From the NCBI GenBank assembly GCA_009823505.1, contig VZQC01000265.1:5441159-5505158 (forward strand): 64,000 nucleotides of DNA, written 5' to 3'. Shown piece after piece: positions 31,536 through 42,409 of the stretch (the first letter of the stretch is position 1; every line of letters starts with the position of its first letter). The DNA comes from Rhizomys pruinosus. Its lineage: Eukaryota > Chordata > Mammalia > Rodentia > Spalacidae. Position numbers and translations under genes: made by a program. The notes beneath the pieces are model-generated. The model had not been told where the DNA came from and searched no databases. It saw nothing but the letters and a program-made list of their open reading frames with translations.

Positions 31536-32762
31536 CAGGCATCAAAAGGAAAATTACCTCAATGAAACCTGTAGAAATGAAAAAATATAGTAACTGAAAT
31601 GAAAAATACAACAAATGGGATTAAACAGAAGAAAGCGCCAGTGAGCACAAAGAAACAGAAATTTAAAAATGAAGCAGAGGAAGGAGAAATAAACAGGAAT
31701 ATAGATAGCATCAGTGAGCTATAGGACATAAACAAATATCTAGTACATGTAATTGGAATCCTCTGACAAAAAGGGAACACAGATAAAACTGAAGAAATGA
31801 TCAGGATTTGTAAAAACTACAAAACCACTAATCTAAGAAACATATTGTCTTCTCAGTGTGGTAAATATAAAACAAACCATACAAAGGCACATTATAATCA
31901 AATTACTAAAAGCCAGTGATAGAAAATTTTGAAATCAGGCAGCAGAAAATGTACGTTATATATAAGGGAACAAAGGCAATGTGAAAGAATTCATTATCAT
32001 AAATTATGCAAACCAGAAGACAATTACATCTTTAGGTGCTGACAGGAAAAACTGTCAACCTAAAAGTCTATATCCAGAAAAAAAATGGAAAATGAGAGTA
32101 AAACAAATACTTTTTCATATTAAAGCTGAGGTAATTTGTCATCACCAGACCTGCCTATGAGAAATGTTGAAGGGAGTTCTCTAGGGAAAAAGAAAATTAC
32201 ACTAGACAGAAATTGCATCTTTTTGATAGAATGAAAAACATTGGGAATAGTAGATATGTGAGTAAATTGAAATACATTTTTACTCACTTTTGAAATTTCC
32301 TTGAAAATATTGACTATTTAGAGCAAAAAGTTTTCACTGTGTTTCAGGATTTATGAAATGTAGTAAAATGTAATACAACTATATCACACAAAAAAGAAAA
32401 TAGAGTATGTAGTTGTAAGGCATTTTACAGTATACATGAAATACTATTATATAGGAAGATATAATCTAATATATTGTTATGTACATTGCATACCACAGTG
32501 CACCACTTAAAAATAAAATAGACATAGCTAATACACCAGGAATGAGATGAAATAGAATACTCAATACAAAATAAGGGAGGAAAACAAGAAGAAACTATGC
32601 GTGACAAATAGAAAACAAATAGCAAAATAGCAAACATAAACTAAACTCTATCAATAATTGCATTAAATATAAATGGTCTAAAACTTCAATTAAAAAACAG
32701 AGGTTATCATATTGGATAATAAAAATAAAAACCGAACTATATGCTATCTATAAGCAAAACAC

Positions 32763-32985
32763 TTGGGCTGGAGAGATGGCTCAGTGGTTAAGAGTACCGG
32801 TTGTTCTTGCAGAAGACCTGGGTTTGAATCCAAGTACCCACCTGCAGATAACAACCATAACTCCAGTTCCAGGGGACCTGACACCCTCTTCTGTCCTCCC
32901 TGGATACTGCGCCATATGGGTGCACTTACAGACATTTAGGTATATCACTTGTATACATAAAATAAAAACAAATAAAGAAAACATT
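32763..32985 (+). mobile_element. B3-type SINE nested in ancient L1
   Basis: GGGCTGGAGAGATGGCTCAG head, CTCCAGTTCCAGGGGACC without the duplication, and an A-rich tail near 32960-32985. Confidence 0.93.
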
Positions 32986-33532
32986 TGAAAATGAATACAT
33001 AGATATGTTCAAAGGATAAGAAAAGATGCACCAAGAAAAATTTGATCAAAATAAAACTAGAAGTCCTACACCAGACAAAACAGACTTTAGAACAAGGAAG
33101 ATTACCAGAGTTATAGAGGAGTATTTTACAATGAAAAAAAAAATCACTCCATCAAAAGAATGTAGCAATAGTAAATGTACATGCATCTACAATATGGGTT
33201 CAAAAACATGAAGCCTAAACTGATTGAAATGAAAGGAGAAATAGACAAAACCACCACAACAGTTAGAAATGCTCTTCCCTCAGCAACTGACAGAAAAAGC
33301 AGGCTGAAAACTAGTAGGTTCAAAAGTGACTTAAACAATCCCATTAGCCATATTAACTGGCATAATTAGACACTTTACCCCCAAACTCCACAACCCATGG
33401 GTGTAAGCATATAAAATCATACATTAAGAAATATCAAATATTACTCTATAAATTCAGTTCACTTTATTTATATGGAATAAAAGTGGCAAACTATTTTATT
33501 TGATCATAAAAAAAACCTAACTAGAAATAAAA

Positions 33533-33757
33533 GAGGGGACAGAGACATGGCTCAGCTGTTAAACTCATTGGCTGCTCTTGCAGAAGACCAGAGTTCAGTT
33601 CTCTACACCCACACGAAGACCAACAACCATCTATAACTTCATTTTCAGGGCATCTCATGCCCTCTTCTGGCCTTCACAGGCATTGCATGACACAGGTGCA
33701 TTTACATGCATGCAGTCAAAACTCTCATGCACATAAAATAAAAATAATCTTTCCCCA
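33533..33757 (+). mobile_element. B3-type SINE, diverged, nested
   Basis: ACAGAGACATGGCTCAGC head, TGGCTGCTCTTGCAGAAG and GCCCTCTTCTGGCCTTCAC. It is more diverged than its neighbours, so probably an older insertion. Confidence 0.85.
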
Positions 33758-33793
33758 AAATATAAAGAGATATATGGAAAATATTAAAATATT

Positions 33794-33949
33794 AGCTGGG
33801 CGTGGTGGCACATGCCTTTAATCCTAGCACTTGAGAGGCAGAGGCAGGTGAATCTTTGTGAGTTCAAGGCCAGCCTGGTCTGCAGAGTGAGTTCCAGGAC
33901 AGCTGGGGCTACAGGGAGACCCTGTCTTGAAAAGACCAAAAAAAAAAAT
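33794..33949 (+). mobile_element. B1 SINE nested in ancient L1
   Basis: Complete and well kept: GCTGGGCGTGGTGGCACATG, GTGAGTTCAAGGCCAGCC and GGGAGACCCTGTCTTG with an A tail. Confidence 0.95.
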
Positions 33950-34925
33950 TAGTAAAATAAGCAATGCACTTCTAAATAGTTCATGAATCAAAGAAAAAAA
34001 TTACAAGGTAAATGAAAAAATATTTGAAACTGAGAAAAGAACATGACATATCAAACTTGTGTTTATAGTAACTAAAATGGTGGTTAGAGATGAGTTTACA
34101 TTACGAGATAATTATACTTGGAAAAGAGAAACATCTCAAATCAGTGATTGAAGTCTCTACCTTAACAAACTAGGAAAAGAGTTAAAACCAAAGCAACTAT
34201 CAGGAAAGAAACAATAAAGATCAGAAATAGAAAATATAGCAATAGAAAATCAAAAGACAAATTCAATGCAAAGCAAAGCTTTCCTTAAGAACATGAAATC
34301 CCGGCTTCACTATGACTTCCACACACTTCAAAAAGGTGAGTACCTGAAAATAGCTTCCCACCAGGAAATCTGAACATTTAGATGAAGTGAAGAAATTTCT
34401 TGAAAGATATCAACCATGGACCTACCAGAACTCTCTCAAAAAGAAGCTAGTAACCAGAAAAGCCCAATATCTATAAAATAAATCACCTTTCTACTTTATA
34501 AACTTTGCATAAGCTCAGTTACAGATGATAATTAATAACTCCTACTAGAAATATAGGGAAGAAATAATAATATAAACTCCACATAAATTCTTCAGTGTAT
34601 CAGTGGACTAAAAAGAAGCCCATATGATCACTTGAGTAGGGATATAAAATCTGATATTCATTTATATAACTAAAAAATACAATAAATAAATGTTAAATTT
34701 GCTCAGTTAGAAACAGGCATTCGTAAACATCTACAGCTAATATCACATTTGAAGGTGAAGACTAGGCAGGAGTGTTTGCTTTGCCATGTCTACTCACCGC
34801 TTTATTTAATGTTGTACTAAAATGTTGTTTTAGCCAACATAATAAGGCAAGAAAAAGAAATGAAAAGCATATGGATTGAAATGTAGAAGGAACATTGTCT
34901 GTATTGGCAGCTCCTTACCAATGTA

Positions 34926-35067
34926 AGTCTTCATTCCTAGGGGAGGCTGCAATAATTACATTATGAGGAATAGCTCATCCCAAGTCTGCAGAGTTCTTGG
35001 AATCGCTCTGGACACCTGGTAGGCACTCAGCCAGTGTTCACTATTGTTACTGATTCACACCGTGACT
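34926..35067. other. Unassigned; L2/MIR-like words
   Basis: ACACCTGGTAGGCACTCAGCC then GTGTTCACTATTGTTACTG resembles an L2 or MIR 3' end but is too short to name firmly. Confidence 0.35.
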
Positions 35068-35143
35068 GAACTGAGACCACACTGTGGGGTCTACTCTGGC
35101 TAGAAGAACTGAGACCAAATTGTGGGGTCTATTCTGGCTAGAG
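35068..35143. repeat. 38-bp tandem duplication (two copies)
   Basis: Units at 35068-35105 and 35106-35143 share GAACTGAGACC and TGTGGGGTCTA, with only a few differences. Confidence 0.93.
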
Positions 35144-35499
35144 GAAAGGCTATGAGAAAAATGCCTTTTTGCAACTGAGACAATTACAGTGAGACTGGAT
35201 TTGGCCGGACAGCAGAAATATGAATCCTTGCATTTGACTTCTTTCCTCCAAAAACGTTTTTGGGACATAAAATCATCTATGTCTTTTAGTGACTCTGGAA
35301 AAGGGGAGGACAGAAGACCAGCAGGGTTACTGCCCTGAGGGCACTGGATATGTCCTTGGGTAAGGCCTGCAAGGAATTAGATTTCATTCTTTTTTTTTTT
35401 TTAACCAAAGAGGGCCCTCTGAAGAAGGCTGGGCAAATTTACACATTATCAAATACATGAATCTCACAATTTTAGTTCCTCTAGTTGACTCTTCCCTCT
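35144..35499. other. No feature recognised
   Basis: Unique sequence with a T run at about 35391-35402. No exon recognised. Confidence 0.5.
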
Positions 35500-35724
35500 A
35501 CTTCTTTTTAAAATTTATTTGTTTATTATTTTTTATGTGTATGAATGTACTGTCTGCATGTAGGTTTGTGCACAATGCCTAGGAGGTCAGAAGAGGGTGT
35601 CAGATTCCCCTGGAACTGGAGTTAAAGACGGCTCTTAGCTGCCATGTGGGTGCTGGGATTCGAACCCGGGTCCTCTGTAAGAGCAGTCAGTGCTCTTAAC
35701 CGCTGAGCCATCTCTCCAGCCCCT
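35500..35724 (-). mobile_element. B3-type SINE (no duplication)
   Basis: Head at 35724, intact B box region (GGGATTCGAACCC on the plus strand near 35656), CTGGAACTGGAGTTAAAG without the duplication, and T-rich tail side at 35500. Confidence 0.94.
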
Positions 35725-36159
35725 ATCCTCCACTTCTTATCATCAGTCTTACCAACGCATGCTGGTGCCTTTTCTCTCCTGGAATGCTATCTTTGGGCTG
35801 GCTGGGCTGAGATGATTTGAAAGAGGGGACACCTGTGTTTCTGGGCATGAGTGGCACTGCCCTTGAAGGAGATGGATGTGTGTGGAAGAAAGGGGTGTAT
35901 TTTGAGGCTCCCACTAGGAACTCAGTTGTTGCTATACCATCCTGAGGCAGGCATGCATAAGGGATAGTTTAGAAACCTGGGACTGTACTTGGTTTGGGTT
36001 ATGCATACCTGCCCCCTTCTGATAACACACTTGGCAGCCTCCCTCATTTACCTGCCTGAACTCTACACACATAACCTTCTCCAAACAATGTTCCTGGTGA
36101 TCTTGGGAGCCCCACCTGCATAGGGCTGCATGTACACCTTTTTTTCTGAACAATCTGAT
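35725..36159. other. No feature recognised
   Basis: Unique sequence. The minus-strand frames here have no domain. Confidence 0.5.
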
Positions 36160-36900
36160 GTTTCTCCTTTTTTGTCAACTATCAAACATGAACAGTTTCT
36201 CCTCAAACACATTCCTAATATATCCTAGTCCTAGGGTAGGAGGACTGAGCTGGCTTGAACTGGTTTGGGGTGCATGTGCAATAAGCTAGAATTGTGCTCT
36301 AAAGTGTCTTTTAGGAAGACTCTTATTTACCATCTTATGCCTATGCACAATTGGGTGCGCATATGATTAAAAACAAATGCATTATGGGAGGGGACATGTG
36401 CAGAAGAAAAATGATTATGTGACCGAATCTGTCAGTCAAAACAGAGAATGACCCTTACTATGTTCCTCAGTAATCAAGCACCTCCTGCTCTTGAACCCCA
36501 TAAAAGACAGCTCCTCAAATAATTGGAGGCTTGCTCTTCCCTTGCAGTGTATTCTGATCTTTTCTATTGTTTTGCTTTAAATAAAGTTCCCTTGGGGTTA
36601 GAGAGTTGGCTCAGAGGTTAAGAGCAGTGGCTACTCTTGCAGAGGTCCAGGGTTTGAGTCCCAGCATTCACATGGCAGCCAACAACCATTCCAACTCTAC
36701 TTCCAGGATTTCTGATGCTCTCTTCTGACCTCTTTGGGCATGGCACGACATGGGTCCACTTACATATAGGCAGACAATAGACTCATACATATGAAAAAGG
36801 TTGCCTTGCTACTTTGAAGATCTGTATGGGCTTTTATTTCAGTTCTTTGAATAAAAGGTCAAGAACCTGGAAACACGGATCCCACCAGTACTCGCCTTTC
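36160..36900 (+). mobile_element. LTR-like block interrupted by SINE
   Basis: CCCATAAAAGACAGC (36500) is a TATA-like element followed about 80 bases later by AATAAA (36580-36585), and a second AATAAA lies at 36850-36855 beyond the SINE. The layout resembles U3-R-U5 of an old LTR. No retroviral genes or clear TG...CA ends were seen, so the call is tentative. Confidence 0.4.
36592..36790 (+). mobile_element. B3-type SINE, diverged
   Basis: GGGGTTAGAGAGTTGGCTCAG head, GGCTACTCTTGCAGAGG, GCTCTCTTCTGACCTC and a short A-rich end. It is inserted in the LTR-like block. Confidence 0.85.
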
Positions 36901-37884
36901 TCTCTGCTCCCCATTTTTCCTTAGGGACAGAGAGCAAAAGATCACTTTGCCCAGAGACTCCTGGAACAACATTGAGTAGTCAATGTCCTGGGGAGCACAA
37001 GGAGGGAATCTCACCTGAACCCTCCAGCTAGCTGCCCCAACAGAGGCTCCCCAATCCCTGTCAATGTTTCACCCAGATCCTGGACTCAAGCAGACAGGGC
37101 AGAAACAAGCCCTTTAGGAGGGCAAAGTGGCCGCCTCAGGGGCACTATCCACATGCACGTCCTGACCCAGGGAGGAGAGGTCACCTTCCCACTGCTGACC
37201 GCACACATTCCTCCAGCTTCCCTGAGAAATAATCACACTCCCCGCCCTGAAGAAACACAGTCAACAGATTCTGGTTTCCTAGATACGCCAGAGGCTTCTA
37301 AAAATAGCCAGGCAATGACAAAGCAAATTGGCATACGGACTGCAAATAATTCCAGTACCAGCTTGCTTGGCAGGCTCGGGCCTCCCCGGTGGGGCGCTGC
37401 CTCCCCTTTCCTCCCTGGTTTTTGAAATTGGTTCTTGCTGATGAATATCCCAGACCAGGCCAGAGCTGGAGGGACAGCTGTGGCCCCAGATCTGCCCAGG
37501 GCTGCCTTCCCAAGTCATTCCTACTTCCCTCCTTCTACCTACCAAGTCCATGCCTAAGCTGACTAGCCAATTTAATATAGCCAAATCCAGGCACTCACCA
37601 GCTTGAGATCCCCAAGCAACGTGTCCTGTCCTCTGTTATGACTGAGGTAGAGATGCTTTGACCTTCCATTCTGCCTCTTCTCCTCGACGGCATAAGACAC
37701 TGCCCATAATACCCTCTGTTTGGCTTAAGAAAGAAGGCACCGGAAGAAGGCTTCCAGAAGTGTCCTTTCTGTCTCAGCTGCATCAACCCCTGGCCCCTGC
37801 ACATGGGGGTGAGTTGACTATGTGATCAGCCCTGTGTTGGCCAGCACACCCAGCACAGGTACCCCAGTTCCATGACCAGAAGTG
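36901..37884. other. Repeat-poor block with muscle-type motifs
   Basis: No interspersed repeat recognised. The part at 37200-37440 has a perfect MEF2-type CTAAAAATAG (37298-37307) and an M-CAT-type CATTCCT (37206-37212), and reads like conserved non-coding DNA. The overlapping frames at 37153-37584 are not credible exons. Confidence 0.4.
37200..37440. promoter_or_regulatory. Candidate enhancer (M-CAT plus MEF2)
   Basis: The two motifs are 86 bases apart in repeat-free sequence, with GGCAAATTGGC-type AT patches after them. Function and conservation are inference. Confidence 0.25.
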
Positions 37885-38060
37885 GGAACAATTAACATGC
37901 CAGACACTCCGCTAAGTGATCCTATTGTCTTACTTGTTTGTCATTCAGTCTCTCTCAAGACCCCAGGAAGGAGGTATTCTTATCTCTATTATATTATATT
38001 ATTCCTACCAGGAACTCGGCAAAACAACTGAGGAATGCAGCTCACAGTTGCTGTCAAGCT
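37885..38060 (-). mobile_element. MIR SINE
   Basis: Antisense order: TGCCAGACACTCCGCTAAG, CAGGAAGGAGGTATTCTTATC and CAACTGAGGAATGCAG. Confidence 0.65.
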
Positions 38061-38835
38061 GTGCTCAGTTCTAGCTGACAAAAGTTAGCTAGACTTCACG
38101 GCCACCACCCTGTGGCATAAACGCCCTTGACCCCCTCTACCCAAGTATAGCACCTTACCCCACAAGTGGCTTTTACCATTCAGCAAACAGGTGCATCAGG
38201 TGGTGTTTGTATTGTGAGAACCATTTACAGAGGTGGGGGTTGGAAGAAGGGGCCAGCATGGGGTGTGGAGTAGAACGGATGGGCACTCCTAGGCCTGTAA
38301 GAGGGGTGGGAAGAGGGGGTGGCCCAGCTGGAGAACTCATTAGAGCAATGCCCAAAGGCAGGGGGCAACATGGCAGGCAGACCGGCTCCTCGCTCTTGCC
38401 TGGCCTCATCTTGGCTAAGTGCAGCTGCATGTCAGGTGGGCAGGAAATGGAGGAGACCCAGGGCAGAGTGGGCAGGGGCACTTGGACAAAACCTTTCATC
38501 TTGCAAATCATTTTGAAATTGTTTTAAAGATCATTTAACTGCAAAAATTGCCATCTCACTTGTTTTCTGCCTTGATCCCATCTCCTGCATCTCTGTGTTT
38601 CTGGGCTGCGCACAGCACCCTTTATTCACAAGCATGAGTTGGCTATGGGGCAGTGGAAGAACTCTACCCACTCTCCATCCCTCTGGGTTGTGAGAACACG
38701 CCTCATTTCGAAGTGGAAGCAGCATATCTAATATGACCACATGGATCATCAGCTGCAGAGGCCAGAACCCCGGACCTTAAGTACAAGTAGTGACCATGGA
38801 CTTGAGGGTCATGCACACCCCGGCAGGACTTTGTA
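38061..38835. other. No gene recognised
   Basis: GC-richer unique sequence followed by an AT patch at 38490-38560 (CATCTTGCAAATCATTTTG, an octamer-like site). The plus and minus frames at 38173-38527 overlap and show no domain. Confidence 0.4.
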
Positions 38836-38930
38836 TACCTCTTTCTATAATGCTCATATCAACGTTCTGGGGCAGGCAATGCTCCCATTCCACAGATGAA
38901 GAAACTGAGCAGAGAGACTGTGCCTCTAGC
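38836..38930 (-). mobile_element. MIR fragment
   Basis: CATTCCACAGATGAAGAAACTGAG is the antisense MIR core. Confidence 0.7.
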
Positions 38931-39229
38931 GGGTCCTCTCCCAGCATCAGCTAGCTTCCTACTGCACAGGCACAAGACTAGGGGTGGGGCAGGAAGGGAC
39001 AGGTTAGGGCGTCGTGCTCGTGCTCTTCGTCAGCCTCCAGACACTCCCATACTTCTCTGGGAGATGCTAGCCCAGAGGGGAACTAGGCACTCTAACTCAG
39101 CCTTGTCCTGTAAGCAGTGGCTTTCTTTTAACTTCCTGTTACTTTCCCCAGCCCCAATTTAGATTCTCTTCCAACACCTGGTCACCAGTTGGCCACAGTA
39201 AGTTCCCTCTGTTTTAAACATTCAGAGTG

Positions 39230-39385
39230 ATGCAGACGTGGTGATGCATGCTCATAATCCCAGCACTTGGGAGGCAGAGGCAGGAGGATCACTACAAATT
39301 CAAGACCACCCTGGGGTAGAATGAGTTTTAGGCCAGCCTGGGCTACAGTGTGAAACCCTTTTTTTTTTTTTTAAAAAAAAAAAAA
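39230..39385 (+). mobile_element. B1-type SINE with T14A13 tail
   Basis: ACGTGGTGATGCATGCTCATAATCC-type head, GGGAGGCAGAGGCAGGAGG and GGCCAGCCTGGGCTACAG. The tail is T14 (39359-39372) directly followed by A13 (39373-39385), a loop-free inverted repeat. Confidence 0.85.
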
Positions 39386-40239
39386 CCTAACCACTCTTGA
39401 AATGTCCTGCAAATGTGAGTCACCAGTCTTCCTGTGCAGGGAGGTCTTGGAGATCCACTAATGGGACTTCAGCCAGTGTCCAGTCTATAAAGAGGAAAGT
39501 CTGCTCACGCTTCAGAAAGGGAAGCCTGGTCTAGCAAGACCTGACTTTGTCCTCGAGTGGATGGAACTAGTAAATGAAAAGCCAAAAGAGCCAGGGGCTC
39601 CCTCCCTACCTCCAAAACCTGAGTGACCCCTGAGAACCAGATCCTCAACTGACCTTGAGAAAATAAAAACCTTGGTTAATCTGGGCTAACTATGTGGCCT
39701 TAAACATCCAAAAGGAAAGTATAACCAGAAATAAATAATTAGTAAGGCCTGAGAAATTGTACTTCAGGTATAAAACTTGAGATCTTAGTAAAAAGACAAA
39801 AAGTAAAAAAAAAAAAAAGGGCACAATTGTTTTGCCTGTCTTACTGGCAAGTGCAGCTACCCTGTGGCTGCCACTGCTTTTGCCATCCTTCAAAGATGTG
39901 AGACACAGCTTTTCAACCTTCCAATATGGACTGAAGACTCATGTCTCTCCAAGAATCCTCCAAACCTTCAGTGCCAGATGGTGACTGCTGAGACATCCAA
40001 CTTGTGGACTGAGCTACTACTGGGGTTTCAGCCTCTTCAGAGTATAGACTGCCATTGTTGGACTACCCAGGCTGTATCATGGAGACCAGTACAGGAAGAT
40101 CAAGATAGGACGCAATGCTTACTGGACCTCATTTGGTGACCATGGGAAGGGAAAACCCCAGTGTGGAGCACAAGGACAGAACTGATGGTGGTTTGGGCTT
40201 GCCAAGGAGGAGCCTTCAAACATGACATCTTTCAGCATA
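39386..40239. other. Unassigned; possible L1 3' UTR upstream part
   Basis: No exon. The last few hundred bases, up to CTTTCAGCATAATAAAG (40235), may belong to the same retroelement as the L1 3' end that follows, but I cannot prove it. Confidence 0.4.
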
Positions 40240-40577
40240 ATAAAGAAAAAAAAATCAGAAGCTGAAGATGATAAAACCTATGATATATGTGACATGCATA
40301 TGTGCATATTTTGGAGTGATGCAAATTGGAGGGAATAACAACAAGACTGAGTCAAAGAACTGATTGAAATGGTGAACTTCTGCTGGAAACAGTAAACCAC
40401 TACATTGAAAATTTTAAAAGAGACTGAGAGAGAAAGATGAAAAACATGTTTGGCAGAATGCATGAGCTCTGGTGGGGTGGGGGGCAATGAAGGGGGCACA
40501 GGTCTAGATTTGATTGGAAAAATTTTATATGAAATGCACAAAGGTTCAATAAAAATTGTCTTTGAAAAAAAACAAAC
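40240..40577 (+). mobile_element. L1 3'-end fragment
   Basis: GGAGTGATGCAAATTGGAGGG, AACAACAAGACTGAGTCAAAG and GGCAGAATGCATGAGCTC, a G-rich tract, then ATGAAATGCACAAAG with AATAAAAATTG. It matches the L1 3' UTR at 8940-9366 in order. Confidence 0.8.
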
Positions 40578-40610
40578 ATCATCATCATCATCAGCAGCAG
40601 CAGCAGCAGC
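40578..40610 (+). repeat. Compound (ATC)5(AGC)6 repeat
   Basis: Five ATC units (40578-40592) run straight into six AGC units (40593-40610) just after the A-rich end of the L1 fragment. Confidence 0.97.
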
Positions 40611-41108
40611 AAAACCCAAGCATTCAGAGTAGCCTCTATTCTCGTAGTTTGAACTTAGACTAGATGGAGCCAGAGCTAGAACATTGTCTAGGTCCATGTG
40701 GACAATATCAGGCATAGTTGTAGTTTAAACTCAGGTCTATGAATAAATTGGTCCTAACCAATTTTATCAGAAACGTCGTAAGTCAGAATTCTCCTAGGGC
40801 TGCAGCTTCTTGCTTTACGTAGCCCAGAGTGGGGAAGGAGCTGCCCAGTTCCCGGGCAGCTCATGGAGGATTAAGGGCTCAATGGAGAAATAGCCCAGGC
40901 TTCCCAGTGGCATTTTTCCCTTTGGGTACCATCAGCTCTCTGACCCCCCAGTAGAAGGAGTCCCTACTTTTCAGAGCTATCTTTCATCTCTGTCTTGGAG
41001 CTAAAAAGCAACCTGGCCTCACCCTCCTTAGAGTTGTTGGGAGATGAGCAGGCTAAGCCAAGGCTCTGGGTTCCTGATACCTGTGTGTGCCTAAACTATG
41101 ACATCCGA
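40611..41108. other. No feature recognised
   Basis: Unique sequence. The frame starting at 40995 continues into the two repeats that follow. Confidence 0.5.
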
Positions 41109-41109
41109 T

Positions 41110-41139
41110 TGGTGGTGGTGGTGGTGGCAGTGGTGGTGG
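41110..41139 (+). repeat. (TGG)n trinucleotide repeat
   Basis: Nine TGG-type units with one GCA interruption. Confidence 0.93.
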
Positions 41140-41280
41140 CCAACCTCAGGGAAAAGCTTGTGCACAGCAGTGATTTAAAAAGGAAAAACTCAGTTCCTCC
41201 CTCAGCCACAGGGGCTCTCAAGGCAGCCAGAAAACTCACTCTGAGACTTCCCTTTCTTCAACTACTTGTTGCCTTGAAGC

Positions 41281-41357
41281 CCAGGAACACTCCCAGGAAC
41301 ACTCCCAGTAACACTCCCAGAAACACTCCCAGGAACACTCCCAGGAACACTCCCAGG
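41281..41357 (+). repeat. 12-bp minisatellite, six copies
   Basis: CCAGGAACACTC repeated six times with single-base changes in units 3 and 4, then a partial unit. In the plus frame it reads PRNT repeats, which explains the 123-codon frame at 40995-41366. I see no other support for a gene there. Confidence 0.95.
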
Positions 41358-41651
41358 CAGCCCTAATTTGTCCAGGATGAGCATGAGAGAGGGCTCTCCA
41401 TCGTGAACCATAGCCTCCTGCAGCATCTTTCATTCATGAGTAGGGCAGGGGTGGCAAGAAGAAGGAAGGGCGACATTAAGATGGGCTGCCTGAGTCTCCG
41501 CCTTGAACTGTGAGTAAATTGATATTCTAGCCAGATCTGGCAGAGCTAAGCAGAGTCAGATTGAATGTGAAGAGAGGCCACAAGCTGTGGTCAGGAATGT
41601 CTACCCACTCATCGGGTCACTGTGCATTGACAGCACTGTTAAAATCTTATT
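41358..41651. other. No feature recognised
   Basis: Unique sequence between tandem repeats. Confidence 0.5.

Positions 41652-41721
<70 letters not shown>
41652..41721. repeat. (CT)n(CTAT)n compound microsatellite
   Basis: About 17 CT units followed by about nine CTAT units, likely polymorphic. Confidence 0.97.
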
Positions 41722-41723
<2 letters not shown>

Positions 41724-41754
41724 CAATTGTACTCCAGAATTGAGTGAGTTCTTC

Positions 41755-41910
41755 TGTGTAGGAAATCTAGGCTCAAATTGCTCTGCTCCTTTGTCAGCTG
41801 TAGGACTTAGAGAAAAATACTTCACCATGTCTAAGTTTTCTTCCCTTATATGAAATAACAACATTCATCTCATAAGTTGTTAAGAGAATTACTTACATTA
41901 ATATTTGCTT
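41755..41910 (+). mobile_element. MIR SINE
   Basis: TAGGCTCAAATTGCTCTGC, GCTGTAGGACTTAGAG, TTTTCTTCCCTTATATGAAAT and CTCATAAGTTGTTAAGAG in MIR order. Confidence 0.65.
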
Positions 41911-42160
41911 TTTTTGACCCATGAGTCTCAAAAAGGCATTTGTAGTACACGTACCTATAGGCAGGAATCAAGACACAGATTTCATCAAATTCGCCCAAGC
42001 TATTTTGGGTGACTATATGTCGTTAACTTGGGAAGCAAACTTAATTAAGTTAAATCATCCTACAGGTAAAAGAGAATGCTACAAGATGATACTGTACAAC
42101 AGAAAAATTATAGAGAACATTTGTATGTGCCAATCTCAAAGTTATTGTTATACAGATTTT
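41911..42160. other. Unassigned retroelement-like sequence
   Basis: A 70-codon open stretch (start 41921, readable to the SINE) with no stop but no motif I recognise. It may be a degraded retroelement fragment. No gene call. Confidence 0.3.
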
Positions 42161-42409
42161 TTTTTAATTTTTTTTATTATTATTTATTTTTGTATGTGTA
42201 TGAATGTATTGTCTGCATGCAGGTCTGTGCACCCGTGTCGTGCAATGCCGCGGAGGTCAGAAGAGGGTCTCGGATTCCCCTGGAACTGGTGTTCTCCTGG
42301 AATTGGAGTTTCAGACGGTTCTCGGCCACCATGTGGGTGCTGGGGATCGAACCCGGGTCATCTGCAAGAGCGTCGGCGCTCTTAACCGCTAGGCTATCTC
42401 TCCAGCCCC
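42161..42409 (-). mobile_element. Young B3-type SINE with Pol III boxes
   Basis: Perfect 15-base target duplication, TGTTATACAGATTTT, at 42146-42160 and 42410-42424. On the minus strand the A box reads TAGCCTAGCGG and the B box GGTTCGATCCC (plus strand 42343-42353), both matching Pol III internal promoter consensus. It is CpG-rich and shows the 17-base duplication, all pointing to recent insertion. Confidence 0.96.

Larger units (their letters stand above)
29990..34925 (+). mobile_element. Ancient L1 broken by six SINEs
   Basis: A-rich plus-strand sequence following an old mammalian L1. 5' part: GTTAAATTCATGGTCTAGCATCTAATG near 30505, and ACATTAAAACTATTCTGAC at 31080. ORF1 C-terminal region: ACTAAAAGCCAGTGATAG, GAAAAACTGTCAACCTAAAAG, AGACCTGCCTATGAGAAATG. 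ORF2 region: TTAAATATAAATGGTCTAAA, then AAACATCTACAGCTAATATC and CATAATAAGGCAAGAAAAAG near 34730-34860, just before the reverse-transcriptase core. It stops near 34925 without a 3' UTR. Every frame is broken. The SINE insertions are listed separately. Confidence 0.75.

Noticed and set aside
40995..41366. 123-codon frame with PRNT repeats
   Set aside because: Made by the TGG run and 12-base minisatellite. No start context, domain or exon structure.
41921..42385. 154-codon frame, possible retroviral fragment
   Set aside because: The first half is AT-rich sequence without a motif I can name and the second half is a B3 SINE. Not enough to call a gene.
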